Shown: piece after piece, positions 8,155 to 17,111 of the stretch
How the letters are laid out: every line of letters begins with the position of its first letter
Position numbering within the stretch: position 1 is the stretch's first letter
Assembly: GCA_035461765.1 (NCBI GenBank)
Contig: DATHUY010000147.1
Location: 31,011-95,010, forward strand
DNA from: Longimicrobiales bacterium
GTDB lineage: Bacteria > Gemmatimonadota > Gemmatimonadetes > Longimicrobiales > RSA9
DNA: 64,000 nucleotides
Direction: 5' to 3'
Made by a program: the position numbers and the translations under genes
The notes under the pieces: model-generated
Database searches by the model: none
What the model was told of the DNA's origin: nothing
What the model saw: the letters and a program-made list of their open reading frames with translations, nothing else

Positions 8155-11100
8155 TCAGTCGCGCACAACCGCCAGCGTCGTCCTCAGCTCGCGGCCGCCG
8201 ATCGTCGCCGTCACGGTATAGGTCCCAGGCTCGACCAGCTCGCCCTGATTGCCGCCGCCGCCGCCGAAGCCGCGGCCACCGAGCTGCGCTCCCGGCACTC
8301 CCGGCACTCCCGCTGCCCGGAACGCGTCGATCACCTCCCGCATGCCGCCGAATCCGCCGCGTCCGCCGCCGCCGCCACCGACCGTCCCCTCGCCCGGTCG
8401 ATCCTCCCACGGCCGCTGGGCCGCGCCCGCGGTCGAAGGCACGCCACCACCACCGCCGCCGCCACCACCGCCAGGCCCCTGCTGCTCGGGCGGCTCACCC
8501 TTCAGCAGCGCCGCGACGCGCCGCACGGTGGCCGAGTCCTGACCCGCCGTGATGAGGGAGTCGGCGACGATGTCAGCCCGATTCATCGTCATGATGCTGT
8601 CCCGTCGCTCGGATGGCGACAGCGTCCGCTCGACCGGTGCAGGCTCGCCACGCATGTTCCACCGCGCCGTCTGCACGCCCGCTCGCCCGGGGCCGGACAG
8701 CGTCTGCACGACGTTGCCCTGCGCATCGGCGATCGTGATGCTGACCGGCGTCTCCGATGCCGTGGGATTGAAATACACGATCTCGGCGCCGTACGGCCGA
8801 TTGTCGCCGCGGAACCAGGAGTGGCCGGTCGACTCGCCGCCGACCGATCGGCTGCCGTACTGCAGGCCTGCCGCGGGCTGGAACAGGACCGGCTCCGCCG
8901 CGGCGATGACGTCGGGTGTCAGGCCCTGAAGCTGCGCGAGATCAACGATCCACAGGGAGCGGCCGTGGGTGCCGACGATGAGCTCGCGGTCGCGCGGGTG
9001 GATCTTCAGATCGTGTACGGGCACGGTCGGGAACCCGTTCTCCCACTTGCGCCAGCTCTGACCCTGATCGAGTGACAGGTAGAGACCGACGTCCGTGCCG
9101 AGATACAGCAGGTTCGGGTTCACCGGGTCCTCGCGCACGACGTGCACGAAGTCGGGCGCATCACCGCCCGGCAGGTTCGACGCAATGGAACGGAACGTGT
9201 TGCCGCCATCACGCGTGATGAACACGTACGGCCGGAAGTCGCCGTTGCGATGGTTGTCGAACGTCACATAGAACCGGTTCGCATCGCGCTCGGACATCTC
9301 GATGCGCGAGACATAGGCCGTGTCGGGAACGAGTCCCCGGAACTTCGCGGTGATATCCGTCCAGTTGGCACCGTCGTCGCGCGTGATCCAGACATTGCCA
9401 TCGTCGGTGCCGGCGGCGAGGAAGCCGCGTGTGACCGGTGACTCCGCGAGCGACACGATCGTCCCGTACGTCTCGGCGCCCGTAGCATCGCGCGTGATCC
9501 CGCCCGTCGTTACGGTGCTGATCCGCAGCTTGGTGGTGTCGCGCTTGCTCAGGTCCGGCGAGATCGCCGTCAGGTTCTCACCGCGCTCGGTGGACTTCAG
9601 CACACGATTGGCGCCGGCATAGAACACGTCGGGATTGTGAGGTGAGAGCAGGAACGGTGTGTTCCAGTTGTAGCGGAACGTGTCGTCGATCGAGTCACGC
9701 ACCTGACTGGCGCGGAACGCATCGATGCGCTGCTGCACCTGCGGCGACACCGCGACGGACGGATCGGGCTGGAGGGTGGCGATCGAGTCCTCCCACATAC
9801 GGTGTCGCTCCTGGAACGACGGCTTGCGCAGCGATGAACGCTCGCCCGTGCAGACGTTGGAGCGACCCATGTTGCCGCCCTGCGACTCCGAGTACACGGT
9901 GCACGGATCGCGCGGATCCTGCGCCGTTACGAAGCCGTCCCCGCCGCTGATCGTGAACCACATGGCGTTGGTGAGCGTGCCATTCTCGCGCCGGCTGGGG
10001 CCGCACCAGGTGTTGTTGTCCTGGAGTCCGCCGCATACGTTGTACGGCACCGCCATATCATAGCTGATGTTGTAGAACTGCCCGAGCGCAATGCTGTTCG
10101 GGAACCAGAAGCTCCCGCCGCGATCGAAGCTGATGGCAATGCCGCCATCGTTGCCGACGATCATGCGGTTCGGATCATTCGGGTCGAGCCACATCGCATG
10201 GTGATCGACGTGAATGCCGACTGTCGTCGTGCCCACGGTCTTGCCGCCGTCGGCCGAGTAGTTGACCGGTGTCGATGACCAGTAGACGCGGTCGGGGTCC
10301 GCAGGATCGACGCGCACCTGCGAGTAATAGAACGGCCGGACATTCTGCGGTTGCATCCACGTCCACGTGGCGCCGCCATCCTCGGAGCGGTACAGGCCGC
10401 AGCCGCCGGCCTTTGCCGCCCGGCAGCCGCCCTCCTCGCCGTCCGGCGCTTCCGCCTCGACGAGCGCATACATGATGTTCGGATTGCTCCGTGCGATGTC
10501 GATGCCGATACGGCCCTTCATCGTCTCGGGGAATCCACCGCCCTTCACCTCCGTCCAGGACTCACCGCCATCGGTGCTCTTCCACAGCGCGCTGCCTGGG
10601 CCGCCGCTCTGGAGGAAGTACGGGCCGCGGATGCGCTCCCAGCTGGCAGCGAACAGTGTGTTCGGATCGTGCGGGTGGATGACCATATCCACGAAGCCCG
10701 CACGGTCGCTCACGAACTTGACCAGGCGCCAGGTGCGGCCGCCATCCGTCGTCTTGTAAATGCCGCGCTCGGGATTCGTGCGCCACGTGGCGCCGGGCGC
10801 GGCGACCCACACCGTGTTGGGATCAGTCGGATGGACGATGATGCGCGCGATGTGCTCGGTCTTTTCGAGCCCCATGTGCGTCCAGGTGAGCCCGCCATCC
10901 GTTGACTTGTAGATGCCGTGGCCGGGCGAGATGGAGTTGCGGGAGTCCTCTTCCCCCGTCCCTGCCCAGATCTGCAGCGTGTCGCTCGGCGCGATCGCGA
11001 GATCACCCATCGCGGCGACGCGCTCGTTCTGGAACAGTGGCCGGAACGTGACACCGTTATTCGTCGTCTTCCACACCCCGCCGGCGGCGGCTGCGAGGAA

Positions 11101-11316
11101 GAACGTGCGCGAGGGACTCGGTATGGCTTCGACGTCCGTCACGCGTCCCATCATGTTCGCGGGTCCGATCGACCTCCACTTCGCCGCTTCGATGACGGCG
11201 TCCACTATACCGTTCGCGGGCTCTGCCGCCGGTCCGCGGGCAGGTCGCTGAGCGTGGATGGGGACGGCGAGTGCAACGGCGAGGGCCGTGATGAGCCCGG
11301 TGCAAAGGCTTCTCAT
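8155..11316 (-). CDS. Secreted VPS10/sortilin-like beta-propeller protein
   Basis: A 1053-residue exported protein; ATG at 11316 gives a signal peptide ending IHAQ. Repeated Asp-box motifs of the form S-x-D-x-G-x-T-W (for example KSTDGGLTWTHMG, RSEDGGATWTWM, ITRDGGNTF) mark a large BNR/VPS10-type propeller over the first ~750 residues. A Gly-rich linker with ten consecutive glycines lies near residue 950, and the C terminus (EPGTYTVTATIGGREL) resembles a FlgD-like Ig fold. Such proteins are annotated as glycosyl hydrolases but no catalytic residues are evident; ligand binding or peptide processing are alternatives. Upstream codons back to 11433 are not favoured because they precede the signal peptide. 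Confidence 0.85.
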   Translation of the reverse strand: MRSLCTGLITALAVALAVPIHAQRPARGPAAEPANGIVDAVIEAAKWRSIGPANMMGRVTDVEAIPSPSRTFFLAAAAGGVWKTTNNGVTFRPLFQNERVAAMGDLAIAPSDTLQIWAGTGEEDSRNSISPGHGIYKSTDGGLTWTHMGLEKTEHIARIIVHPTDPNTVWVAAPGATWRTNPERGIYKTTDGGRTWRLVKFVSDRAGFVDMVIHPHDPNTLFAASWERIRGPYFLQSGGPGSALWKSTDGGESWTEVKGGGFPETMKGRIGIDIARSNPNIMYALVEAEAPDGEEGGCRAAKAGGCGLYRSEDGGATWTWMQPQNVRPFYYSQVRVDPADPDRVYWSSTPVNYSADGGKTVGTTTVGIHVDHHAMWLDPNDPNRMIVGNDGGIAISFDRGGSFWFPNSIALGQFYNISYDMAVPYNVCGGLQDNNTWCGPSRRENGTLTNAMWFTISGGDGFVTAQDPRDPCTVYSESQGGNMGRSNVCTGERSSLRKPSFQERHRMWEDSIATLQPDPSVAVSPQVQQRIDAFRASQVRDSIDDTFRYNWNTPFLLSPHNPDVFYAGANRVLKSTERGENLTAISPDLSKRDTTKLRISTVTTGGITRDATGAETYGTIVSLAESPVTRGFLAAGTDDGNVWITRDDGANWTDITAKFRGLVPDTAYVSRIEMSERDANRFYVTFDNHRNGDFRPYVFITRDGGNTFRSIASNLPGGDAPDFVHVVREDPVNPNLLYLGTDVGLYLSLDQGQSWRKWENGFPTVPVHDLKIHPRDRELIVGTHGRSLWIVDLAQLQGLTPDVIAAAEPVLFQPAAGLQYGSRSVGGESTGHSWFRGDNRPYGAEIVYFNPTASETPVSITIADAQGNVVQTLSGPGRAGVQTARWNMRGEPAPVERTLSPSERRDSIMTMNRADIVADSLITAGQDSATVRRVAALLKGEPPEQQGPGGGGGGGGGGVPSTAGAAQRPWEDRPGEGTVGGGGGGRGGFGGMREVIDAFRAAGVPGVPGAQLGGRGFGGGGGNQGELVEPGTYTVTATIGGRELRTTLAVVRD

Positions 11317-11404
11317 CTCGTCACTGTGTCTGAAGGCATGGGTCCCGCGCCGGGGCCGGCGCGGGGGTAGCATTTCCGGATAGACGCCGGAACGTGAGGA
11401 GAAG

Positions 11405-13003
11405 TTAGAAGCGCGAGCCGCGGATCGCCACATCGGCGCGGGCCCATGCCTCCCGGAACCGCTGCATCACGACTCCAGCCTCGGCATGGCGCCCCTGTTC
11501 CTCCAGCGCGCGTGCCAGGCCGTACAGCGACCAGCCGTTCTCCGGGTGCGTTTCGAGCTCACCGCGATACGCGGCCTCCGCCTCGGCGGGCCGGCCGCCA
11601 TCGAGCAGGATTGCCCCCAGCACCTGCCGCAGCGGCAGGATCCAGTCCTCCGGCTCGTCGTATGCCAGCGAGTCCGTCTCGATGGTGCGCGCGGCCTGAA
11701 GCGTAGCAACGGCGGCATCCGTCCTTCCGTCGGCAGCATCGATCTCCGCGGACAGTATGGCGCGTGCGAGTCCGAGGAGGTGCCGCTGCCCGCCCGCCGT
11801 GTTCGCCCGCAGCGCGTCGATGCCGCCGAGCCCCATGCGCGCACTTGTGAGCTGTTTCGCACGCACCTGTGCCAGACCCTGGGCGTACAGCAGCATGGCC
11901 TGCTGCATTGGGGCCGTGCCGGGCACGGTCATCTCCAGCAGCTCCTCCCACCGGCCGAAGCGCGCCAGCACCAGGGGCAGGTGGTACGCAGCGCCGGGTG
12001 CGAGGCGCGCAAGATCGCGCGCGGCCTGAAGCGCCACGGCACTCTGACCATCGTAGGACGCTGCAAACAGCAGCATGTGCAGGTTGTGCGACGGGTAGAT
12101 CGCCGTCGCGCCACCGTGCTCTGCCTGCTGGTCCGCGATCCACGCGAGCTGGTTCGAGCGGACGCCATCGCCGTAGCGGCCGATCCGCATGTAGGTATGC
12201 GACGGCATGTGTCGCATGTGACTCGCGCCCGGCATGCCGTCGACCAGCTCGTCCGCGCACCGCTCCGCCCGCTCGGGCTCGAGCGATGCCTCGGTCGCGT
12301 GAATGTAGAGGTGGCACGCGCCCGGGTGTCGCAGGTCGCGCGCGAGCACGCCCTCCAGCGTGTGGAGCAGGCGCTCGATGCCCGGCTGCGGCTCGCCGCC
12401 CTTCGTCCAGTAGTCCCAGCGGCGGAGCAGCATGAGCGACTCGGCATAGAGCGTCGCGACGTCGAGATCATCGGGGAAGCGCGCGGCGACATCGCGCATC
12501 GCATCGGCATACGCCGAGTCCAGTCGTGCGCGCGAGTCCTCCGTGGGCACCTGACTGTAGCGTGCCGACATGGCATCGATCAGCGCGCGCTCGACCGCGT
12601 TGTCACGGACATGGCGCTGCGCGCGCCGGATGTGGTCGTACGCACGGACACCGCTGATGGAGTCCATGTCGCCGTTGACGTAAGGTCCGAGCGACCACGC
12701 AAGACCCCAGTGGCACATCGCGCAGGTGGAGTCCTGACGGATCGCCGCCTCGAACGAGCGCTGTGCCTGCGGCATGCCGAAACCCCACGCCAGCCGCAGA
12801 CCCTGGTCGAAGTAAGCCTGCGCGCCCGCGATGGCCGTGCCGACCGCGCGGGAATGGGGACCGAGGTTGTCGAACAGCGCGATCGCGGTATCCGGCTCCA
12901 ACGCCGCGGTGGCGTGCGCGTCATGCTGGGCGTGCGCAGGCGCGGCTGCGACGAGAAGGCCGCCGATCAGCAGCGCGGTGCGTAGTCCGTTCATCGTAAC
13001 CAT
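11405..13003 (-). CDS. Secreted tetratricopeptide repeat protein
   Basis: A 532-residue protein starting at ATG 13003 (or 12994) with a signal peptide ending PAHAQ. The body is helical repeats consistent with TPRs, notably AQRSFEAAIRQDSTCAMCHWGLAW near residue 70, ACHLYIHATEASLEPERAERCADEL mid-protein and a clear TPR at the C terminus (AEAAYRGELETHPENGWSLYGLARALEEQG). The CAMCHW segment fits CxxCH by chance; relatives usually have CxxCYWG here, so haem attachment is not claimed. Function unknown, probably a periplasmic scaffold. The gene is 88 bp upstream of the propeller gene on the same strand. Confidence 0.8.
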   Translation of the reverse strand: MVTMNGLRTALLIGGLLVAAAPAHAQHDAHATAALEPDTAIALFDNLGPHSRAVGTAIAGAQAYFDQGLRLAWGFGMPQAQRSFEAAIRQDSTCAMCHWGLAWSLGPYVNGDMDSISGVRAYDHIRRAQRHVRDNAVERALIDAMSARYSQVPTEDSRARLDSAYADAMRDVAARFPDDLDVATLYAESLMLLRRWDYWTKGGEPQPGIERLLHTLEGVLARDLRHPGACHLYIHATEASLEPERAERCADELVDGMPGASHMRHMPSHTYMRIGRYGDGVRSNQLAWIADQQAEHGGATAIYPSHNLHMLLFAASYDGQSAVALQAARDLARLAPGAAYHLPLVLARFGRWEELLEMTVPGTAPMQQAMLLYAQGLAQVRAKQLTSARMGLGGIDALRANTAGGQRHLLGLARAILSAEIDAADGRTDAAVATLQAARTIETDSLAYDEPEDWILPLRQVLGAILLDGGRPAEAEAAYRGELETHPENGWSLYGLARALEEQGRHAEAGVVMQRFREAWARADVAIRGSRF

Positions 13004-13082
13004 GGTGCTGGAAGGGACGGGGCGAGCCGCCGGGTGGCGTCGAGTCGGAATGTGCAACCCGCGCGACCCCGGGTCAACGTCG

Positions 13083-13769
13083 TCACGCAGCGCGGCGCAG
13101 CCTCCGAATGAGCGAGCGACGCGCAGGCACGTGCGCCTCCGCCGGGACGGCATCGAAGAGGCGAAGGCCCCATTGCACGGAATGGCCGATCGTGAGCGTC
13201 ACGATGATCGTACCGATACCGACCGTTCCACCCATCAGCCAGCCGAGCACGAGCACGGACATCTCGATCAGCGTACGGATCCGGCGCACTGACCAGCCGG
13301 TCCGCAACGTGAGCGCCATCATCAGACCGTCGCGCGGGCCGTGCCCGTACCCTGCCCCGATATAGAGGCCGGAGGCCAGCCCGACTAGCGGGATCGCACC
13401 CGCAAAGTACATGACCGCGACCGGCACGGACGGCGCATCGGGAATCACAGGCAGAAGCAGGTCTGTGAACACGCCGATCAGCAGCATGTTCAGGATCGTG
13501 GCCACGCCGGGCCGCACGCGCAGGGCGAGGTTCGCACCAATGATGACCAGCCCGGCGAGGATGCTGGCGGTCCCGACTGTCATCCCCGTCTGGAGGTGAA
13601 CGCCGTAGTGGAAGGCGTCCCAGGGTCCGAGTCCGAGGTGGCTGCGGATGAAGAGAGCGATACCGAGCCCCCAGCCGAACAGTCCGGCAACGAGCTGCAG
13701 CAGACGAAGAGCGACAGCGCCGCGCGTGGCACGCGGCGGGATTTCACAGGTCAGGTGGTCGTCCGTCAT
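13083..13769 (-). CDS. YczE/YyaS/YitT family membrane protein
   Basis: A 228-residue integral membrane protein with about five hydrophobic helices. The motif LGLGPWDAFHYG after the first helix and GYGHGPRDGLMMAL in the middle are the paired signatures of the YczE family (DUF161-related). These proteins have no established substrate; in Bacillus YczE affects surfactin and bacillaene production. The C-terminal tail is strongly basic. The gene diverges from the S9 peptidase gene. Confidence 0.82.
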   Translation of the reverse strand: MTDDHLTCEIPPRATRGAVALRLLQLVAGLFGWGLGIALFIRSHLGLGPWDAFHYGVHLQTGMTVGTASILAGLVIIGANLALRVRPGVATILNMLLIGVFTDLLLPVIPDAPSVPVAVMYFAGAIPLVGLASGLYIGAGYGHGPRDGLMMALTLRTGWSVRRIRTLIEMSVLVLGWLMGGTVGIGTIIVTLTIGHSVQWGLRLFDAVPAEAHVPARRSLIRRLRRAA

Positions 13770-13965
13770 CTATGGGTTTTCCGTCACATGGAGTCGATGG
13801 CAAGCATTGTACTACCCCACGCGGCGGCGGTGGAGCCCCCGCGCGCGCATCCCGCGTTCAAGTCCTGCGGCTGTCACGGGATACGCCACTGCGGCTTGCT
13901 GCCGTTCCGCCCCCCGACCTATCTTCACGGGTCCCCCCGTAACCGTCCGACCAGGAGAATCCGTG

Positions 13966-15051
13966 ATGCCAGCGGCGCCGGGATCCATGCCCGTCTCGTG
14001 CAGCGCTTTGCTGCTCGTTCTGTTAGCCCAGACCGCGGCCGCACAGGCGCCGCCCGCTCCAGCGGCGTTCGACTCTGCGCGCGCCGCGGAGCTGTACGTC
14101 AGCAACCGTCCGGACGACCACCCGGCCTCGAACTACGAGCGTGCGATTCTCAACAAGGCGCGTACCGACAGCATCTTCGAGGCGCGCAGCCGCGGCGTGC
14201 TGGACTACAGCAAGGTGACGTATCGCAGCAGTGTGGGCGACATGGACATCCCCGCCTACATCTTCCAGCCACTCGAGCGGCGCGGTGCGCGCGGACATGC
14301 CGCGCTCGTGTGGGTGCACGGAGGCGTGCATGGCAACTGGGACCAGAACTACTGGCCGTTCATCCACGATGCTGTCGAGCGCGGCTACGTGGTCATCGCA
14401 CCCGAGTACCGGGGCAGCACCGGGTATGGCGAGGCGCATCATCGCGCGATCGATTACGGCGGCTACGAGGTGGACGACGTGATGACCGCGCACGCCTGGC
14501 TGCGCGACAACCTGCCGCACGTCGATCCCGACCGTGTCGGCATCATGGGCTGGAGCCACGGCGGATACATATCGCTGCTGTCCGTGTTCAGGGAGGAGCA
14601 TCCGTTCCGCGCGGCGGCCGCGATCGTACCCGTGACGAATCTGATCTTCCGTCTGAGCTACAAGGGTCCGCGCTACCAGCGCAGCTTCTCGACGCAGGAG
14701 CGCGTGCAGGGCCTGCCGTTCGAGAAACGCGAGATCTATGTGGAGCGCTCGCCGTACTATCACGTGCACAAGCTGGAAGTGCCGCTGCTCGTGCACGTCG
14801 CGACGAACGACACGGACGTGAATTTCGAGGAATCGTCGATGCTGATCTGGTCGCTGCGCGCACAGAAGCCGGACCTGGCGGAGACGAAGATCTACGTGGA
14901 CCCGACGCCGGGCCCGTCGAGCGGCGGTCACACGTTCAGCCGGCGCGTCAACCGCGAGACGCTCGAGCGCGACGACTCGCCCGAGCAGATAGATTCGTGG
15001 AACAGGGTGTGGACGTTCCTGGAGGAGAAACTGCAGCCGTACCGGCACTGA
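13966..15051 (+). CDS. Secreted S9-family prolyl oligopeptidase-like hydrolase
   Basis: A 361-residue alpha/beta hydrolase. ATG 13966 has a good AGGAG 8 bp upstream and gives a signal peptide (SALLLVLLAQTAAAQ). VWVHGGVHGNW is the oxyanion motif, GIMGWSHGGY contains the nucleophilic Ser, ATNDTDVNFEES supplies the Asp and GGHTF the His. There is no N-terminal propeller, so this is the stand-alone peptidase_S9 catalytic type that can act as peptidase or esterase. The DUF1648 gene starts 4 bp after its stop codon. Confidence 0.88.
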   Translation: MPAAPGSMPVSCSALLLVLLAQTAAAQAPPAPAAFDSARAAELYVSNRPDDHPASNYERAILNKARTDSIFEARSRGVLDYSKVTYRSSVGDMDIPAYIFQPLERRGARGHAALVWVHGGVHGNWDQNYWPFIHDAVERGYVVIAPEYRGSTGYGEAHHRAIDYGGYEVDDVMTAHAWLRDNLPHVDPDRVGIMGWSHGGYISLLSVFREEHPFRAAAAIVPVTNLIFRLSYKGPRYQRSFSTQERVQGLPFEKREIYVERSPYYHVHKLEVPLLVHVATNDTDVNFEESSMLIWSLRAQKPDLAETKIYVDPTPGPSSGGHTFSRRVNRETLERDDSPEQIDSWNRVWTFLEEKLQPYRH

Positions 15052-15055
15052 TTGC

Positions 15056-15583
15056 ATGCGCGCGGTGCATCTGATTACCGGGGTGGTACTGGTCGCCACG
15101 CTCGGCCTGAGCCTGTATGTGTATCCGGAGCTGCCGGAGCGTATCCCGCTGCATTTCGCTGCGGACGGCACGCCGGACCGTTGGGGTGCCAGGTCGCTGC
15201 TGAAGTGGCTGCTGCTGCCGCTCATCGGGGCGGCCACGATCGGCCTGCTCTATGGCGTGGCGTGGTTCCTTCCCGGCCGACCGCACCTCCTGAACATGCC
15301 CGACAAGAAGAAGCTGCTGGAGCTGCCGCGCCCGCTACAGGATCGTGTGCTGGCGGCTGCCGTCGCCATGATGTACTACACGGCGCTCGCGCTCGCCGTG
15401 ATGTTCGCGAGCATTCAGTACGGCGCGTGGGTGTCGGCGACGACGGGCACGTCCAGCAGCGCCACGGTCGTGGGCATCATCTTCGCGCTGGTCGTGATGC
15501 CCTTCGTGACGATCGGCTTCCTCGTCGTGATCCAGCGACGACTGGACGAGGCCTGGCGCGAATACCGGACGCGATCTTCATGA
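15056..15583 (+). CDS. DUF1648 membrane protein
   Basis: A 175-residue protein with four hydrophobic segments. The N-terminal YPELPERIPLHFAADGTPDRWG after the first helix is the DUF1648 motif also found in the SdpI-like protein at 3292..3936, but the C-terminal SdpI domain is absent. It starts 4 bp after the S9 hydrolase stop and is probably cotranscribed with it. Function unknown. Confidence 0.78.
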   Translation: MRAVHLITGVVLVATLGLSLYVYPELPERIPLHFAADGTPDRWGARSLLKWLLLPLIGAATIGLLYGVAWFLPGRPHLLNMPDKKKLLELPRPLQDRVLAAAVAMMYYTALALAVMFASIQYGAWVSATTGTSSSATVVGIIFALVVMPFVTIGFLVVIQRRLDEAWREYRTRSS

Positions 15584-15604
15584 CGGAATCGACATGATGC
15601 GATA

Positions 15605-15633
15605 CGGCGCCGGTCAATATTGAGCCGGCGCCG
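15605..15633. terminator. Hairpin between converging genes
   Basis: Stem CGGCGCCGG / CCGGCGCCG enclosing an AT-rich, itself palindromic loop (TCAATATTGA). It lies between converging genes; no strong T-run follows on either side. Confidence 0.5.
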
Positions 15634-15639
15634 CCACCT

Positions 15640-16476
15640 TTACATCGCAAATGTGTCGCAGCGGTCCGGGTCGCCGGATTCGAAGCCGTTACGGAACCAC
15701 TGGGAGCGCTGAGCCGACGTGCCGTGCGTGAACGATTCCGGCGAGACGCGGCCCTGGGTCTCACGCTGGAGCCTGTCGTCACCGATCGCAGCCGCGGCGC
15801 CGAGCGCCTCATCGATATCGCCCGGCTCGAGCACCTGCCGCTCACGCTGTGCGTGGTGGGCCCATACACCCGCCAGACAGTCCGCCTGCAGCTCCATGCG
15901 CACCTGAATCGCATTCGACTCTGTCTGTGACGAGCGCGCCTGCGCCGCGCGTACTTCATCGGAGATCCCGAGCAGTGTCTGCACGTGATGGCCGACCTCG
16001 TGGGCGACGACGTACGCGCGCGCGAAATCGCCGGAGGCGCCGAAGCGCTCGCTCAACTCGCGGAAGAATGACAGGTCGAGATAGAGCTGCTGATCGACCG
16101 GGCAGTAGAACGGTCCGACCGCCGACTGCGCCATGCCGCACGCGGACTGAACCACACCGTCGAAGATCACGAGCTCCGGCTCCCGGTACGTTGTGCCGCG
16201 CTCGGCGAAGATCGCGCTCCAGGTGTCCTCCGTGTCGGCCAGAACGACCGAAATGAAGTCCGCCTCATCATCGACGCCCTGGAACTGGTCCGGACTGCCG
16301 GGCGCCGACTCATCCGCGGGTGCGACACCGGTCGTGGGGATGCTGTCCGGATCCACGCCCAGGAGCAGCGCCACGATCGTGATCACGACGGCACCGATGC
16401 CGCCGCCGACCATCATGCCGCCGCGTCCGCGCCTGTCCTGCACATTGCCACTGCGACGTCCACCCTGCCACCGCAT
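15640..16476 (-). CDS. YpfJ/KPN_02809 family neutral zinc metallopeptidase
   Basis: A 278-residue single-span membrane protein: basic cytoplasmic start MRWQGGRRSGNVQDRRG, one transmembrane helix at about residues 22-42, then an external catalytic domain. VVAHEVGHHVQ carries the HExxH-type zinc site, and the GFESGDPDRCDTF C terminus is characteristic of the YpfJ family. FYCPVDQQLYLD is also conserved in the family. Physiological substrate unknown. It is followed by nothing on its strand and precedes a converging gene. Confidence 0.9.
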   Translation of the reverse strand: MRWQGGRRSGNVQDRRGRGGMMVGGGIGAVVITIVALLLGVDPDSIPTTGVAPADESAPGSPDQFQGVDDEADFISVVLADTEDTWSAIFAERGTTYREPELVIFDGVVQSACGMAQSAVGPFYCPVDQQLYLDLSFFRELSERFGASGDFARAYVVAHEVGHHVQTLLGISDEVRAAQARSSQTESNAIQVRMELQADCLAGVWAHHAQRERQVLEPGDIDEALGAAAAIGDDRLQRETQGRVSPESFTHGTSAQRSQWFRNGFESGDPDRCDTFAM

Positions 16477-16544
16477 ATCGCGTCTCCTGGTTGATTGCCG
16501 GAGCCGTCATTTGCAGGAACCGCACCGTCCCGGCGGAAGCGGCG

Positions 16545-17102
16545 TCAGGGGCGCAATTTGTCGAGGTGGTGCTGGCGCAGCTTGGCGATCTTGGGGGCGA
16601 TCACGACGCGGCAGTATGCCTGGTCCGGGTTGTTGCGGTAATAGTCGCGGTGGTACGACTCGGCGGGCCAGAACTCGCCGGCGGCGGCGACTTCGGTGAC
16701 GATCCCGGACCACACGCCGTCGGCTTCGAGGGCCGCTATCTTCCTCTCGGCCGTTTCCTTCTGCTCCGGCGAGAGATAATAGATCGCGGAACGGTACTGC
16801 GTGCCGACATCCGCGCCCTGGCGGTTCTGGGTGGTGGGGTCGTGGATTGTGAAGAAGACGTCGAGCAGATCACCGAACGTGATGATCCGCGGATCGAAGT
16901 CGACGCGTACCACCTCGGCATGCCCGGTCGTGCCCGCGCACACCTGCTGGTACGTGGGTCGCTCGACGTTGCCGCCGGCATAGCCGGACTCCACGCGCTG
17001 CACGCCACGCAGGTCCGCGAACACCGCCTCCAGGCACCAGAAGCAGCCGCCGCCCAGAATGGCGCTTTCCGTGTCCGCCGGTATGTCATCGTGTCGGTTC
17101 AT
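16545..17102 (-). CDS. msrA: Peptide methionine-S-sulfoxide reductase MsrA
   Basis: A 185-residue enzyme reducing methionine-S-sulfoxide in proteins. GGGCFWCLEAVF near the N terminus holds the catalytic Cys (about residue 20); GYAGG, HAEVVRVDFDP and YRSAIYYLS are further family blocks. No signal peptide, so cytoplasmic. It is 9 bp downstream of the AfsR-like regulator gene, which may place the two on one transcript. Confidence 0.95.
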   Translation of the reverse strand: MNRHDDIPADTESAILGGGCFWCLEAVFADLRGVQRVESGYAGGNVERPTYQQVCAGTTGHAEVVRVDFDPRIITFGDLLDVFFTIHDPTTQNRQGADVGTQYRSAIYYLSPEQKETAERKIAALEADGVWSGIVTEVAAAGEFWPAESYHRDYYRNNPDQAYCRVVIAPKIAKLRQHHLDKLRP

Positions 17103-17111
17103 CCTGCCCGA

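Noticed and set aside
12700..12740. CAMCH haem-binding motif in the TPR protein
   Set aside because: Single CxxCH in an otherwise haem-free TPR protein; relatives of the family have CxxCYW at this place, so the match is coincidental.
13596..15074. Long plus-strand frame overlapping the S9 peptidase and YczE genes
   Set aside because: Shifted frame of recognised genes with no family similarity; residues are Arg/Ala-rich in the way antisense and off-frame reading of high-GC DNA produces.
15056..15583. Second SdpI immunity protein
   Set aside because: Only the DUF1648 half is present and it is paired with a secreted peptidase rather than an ArsR repressor.
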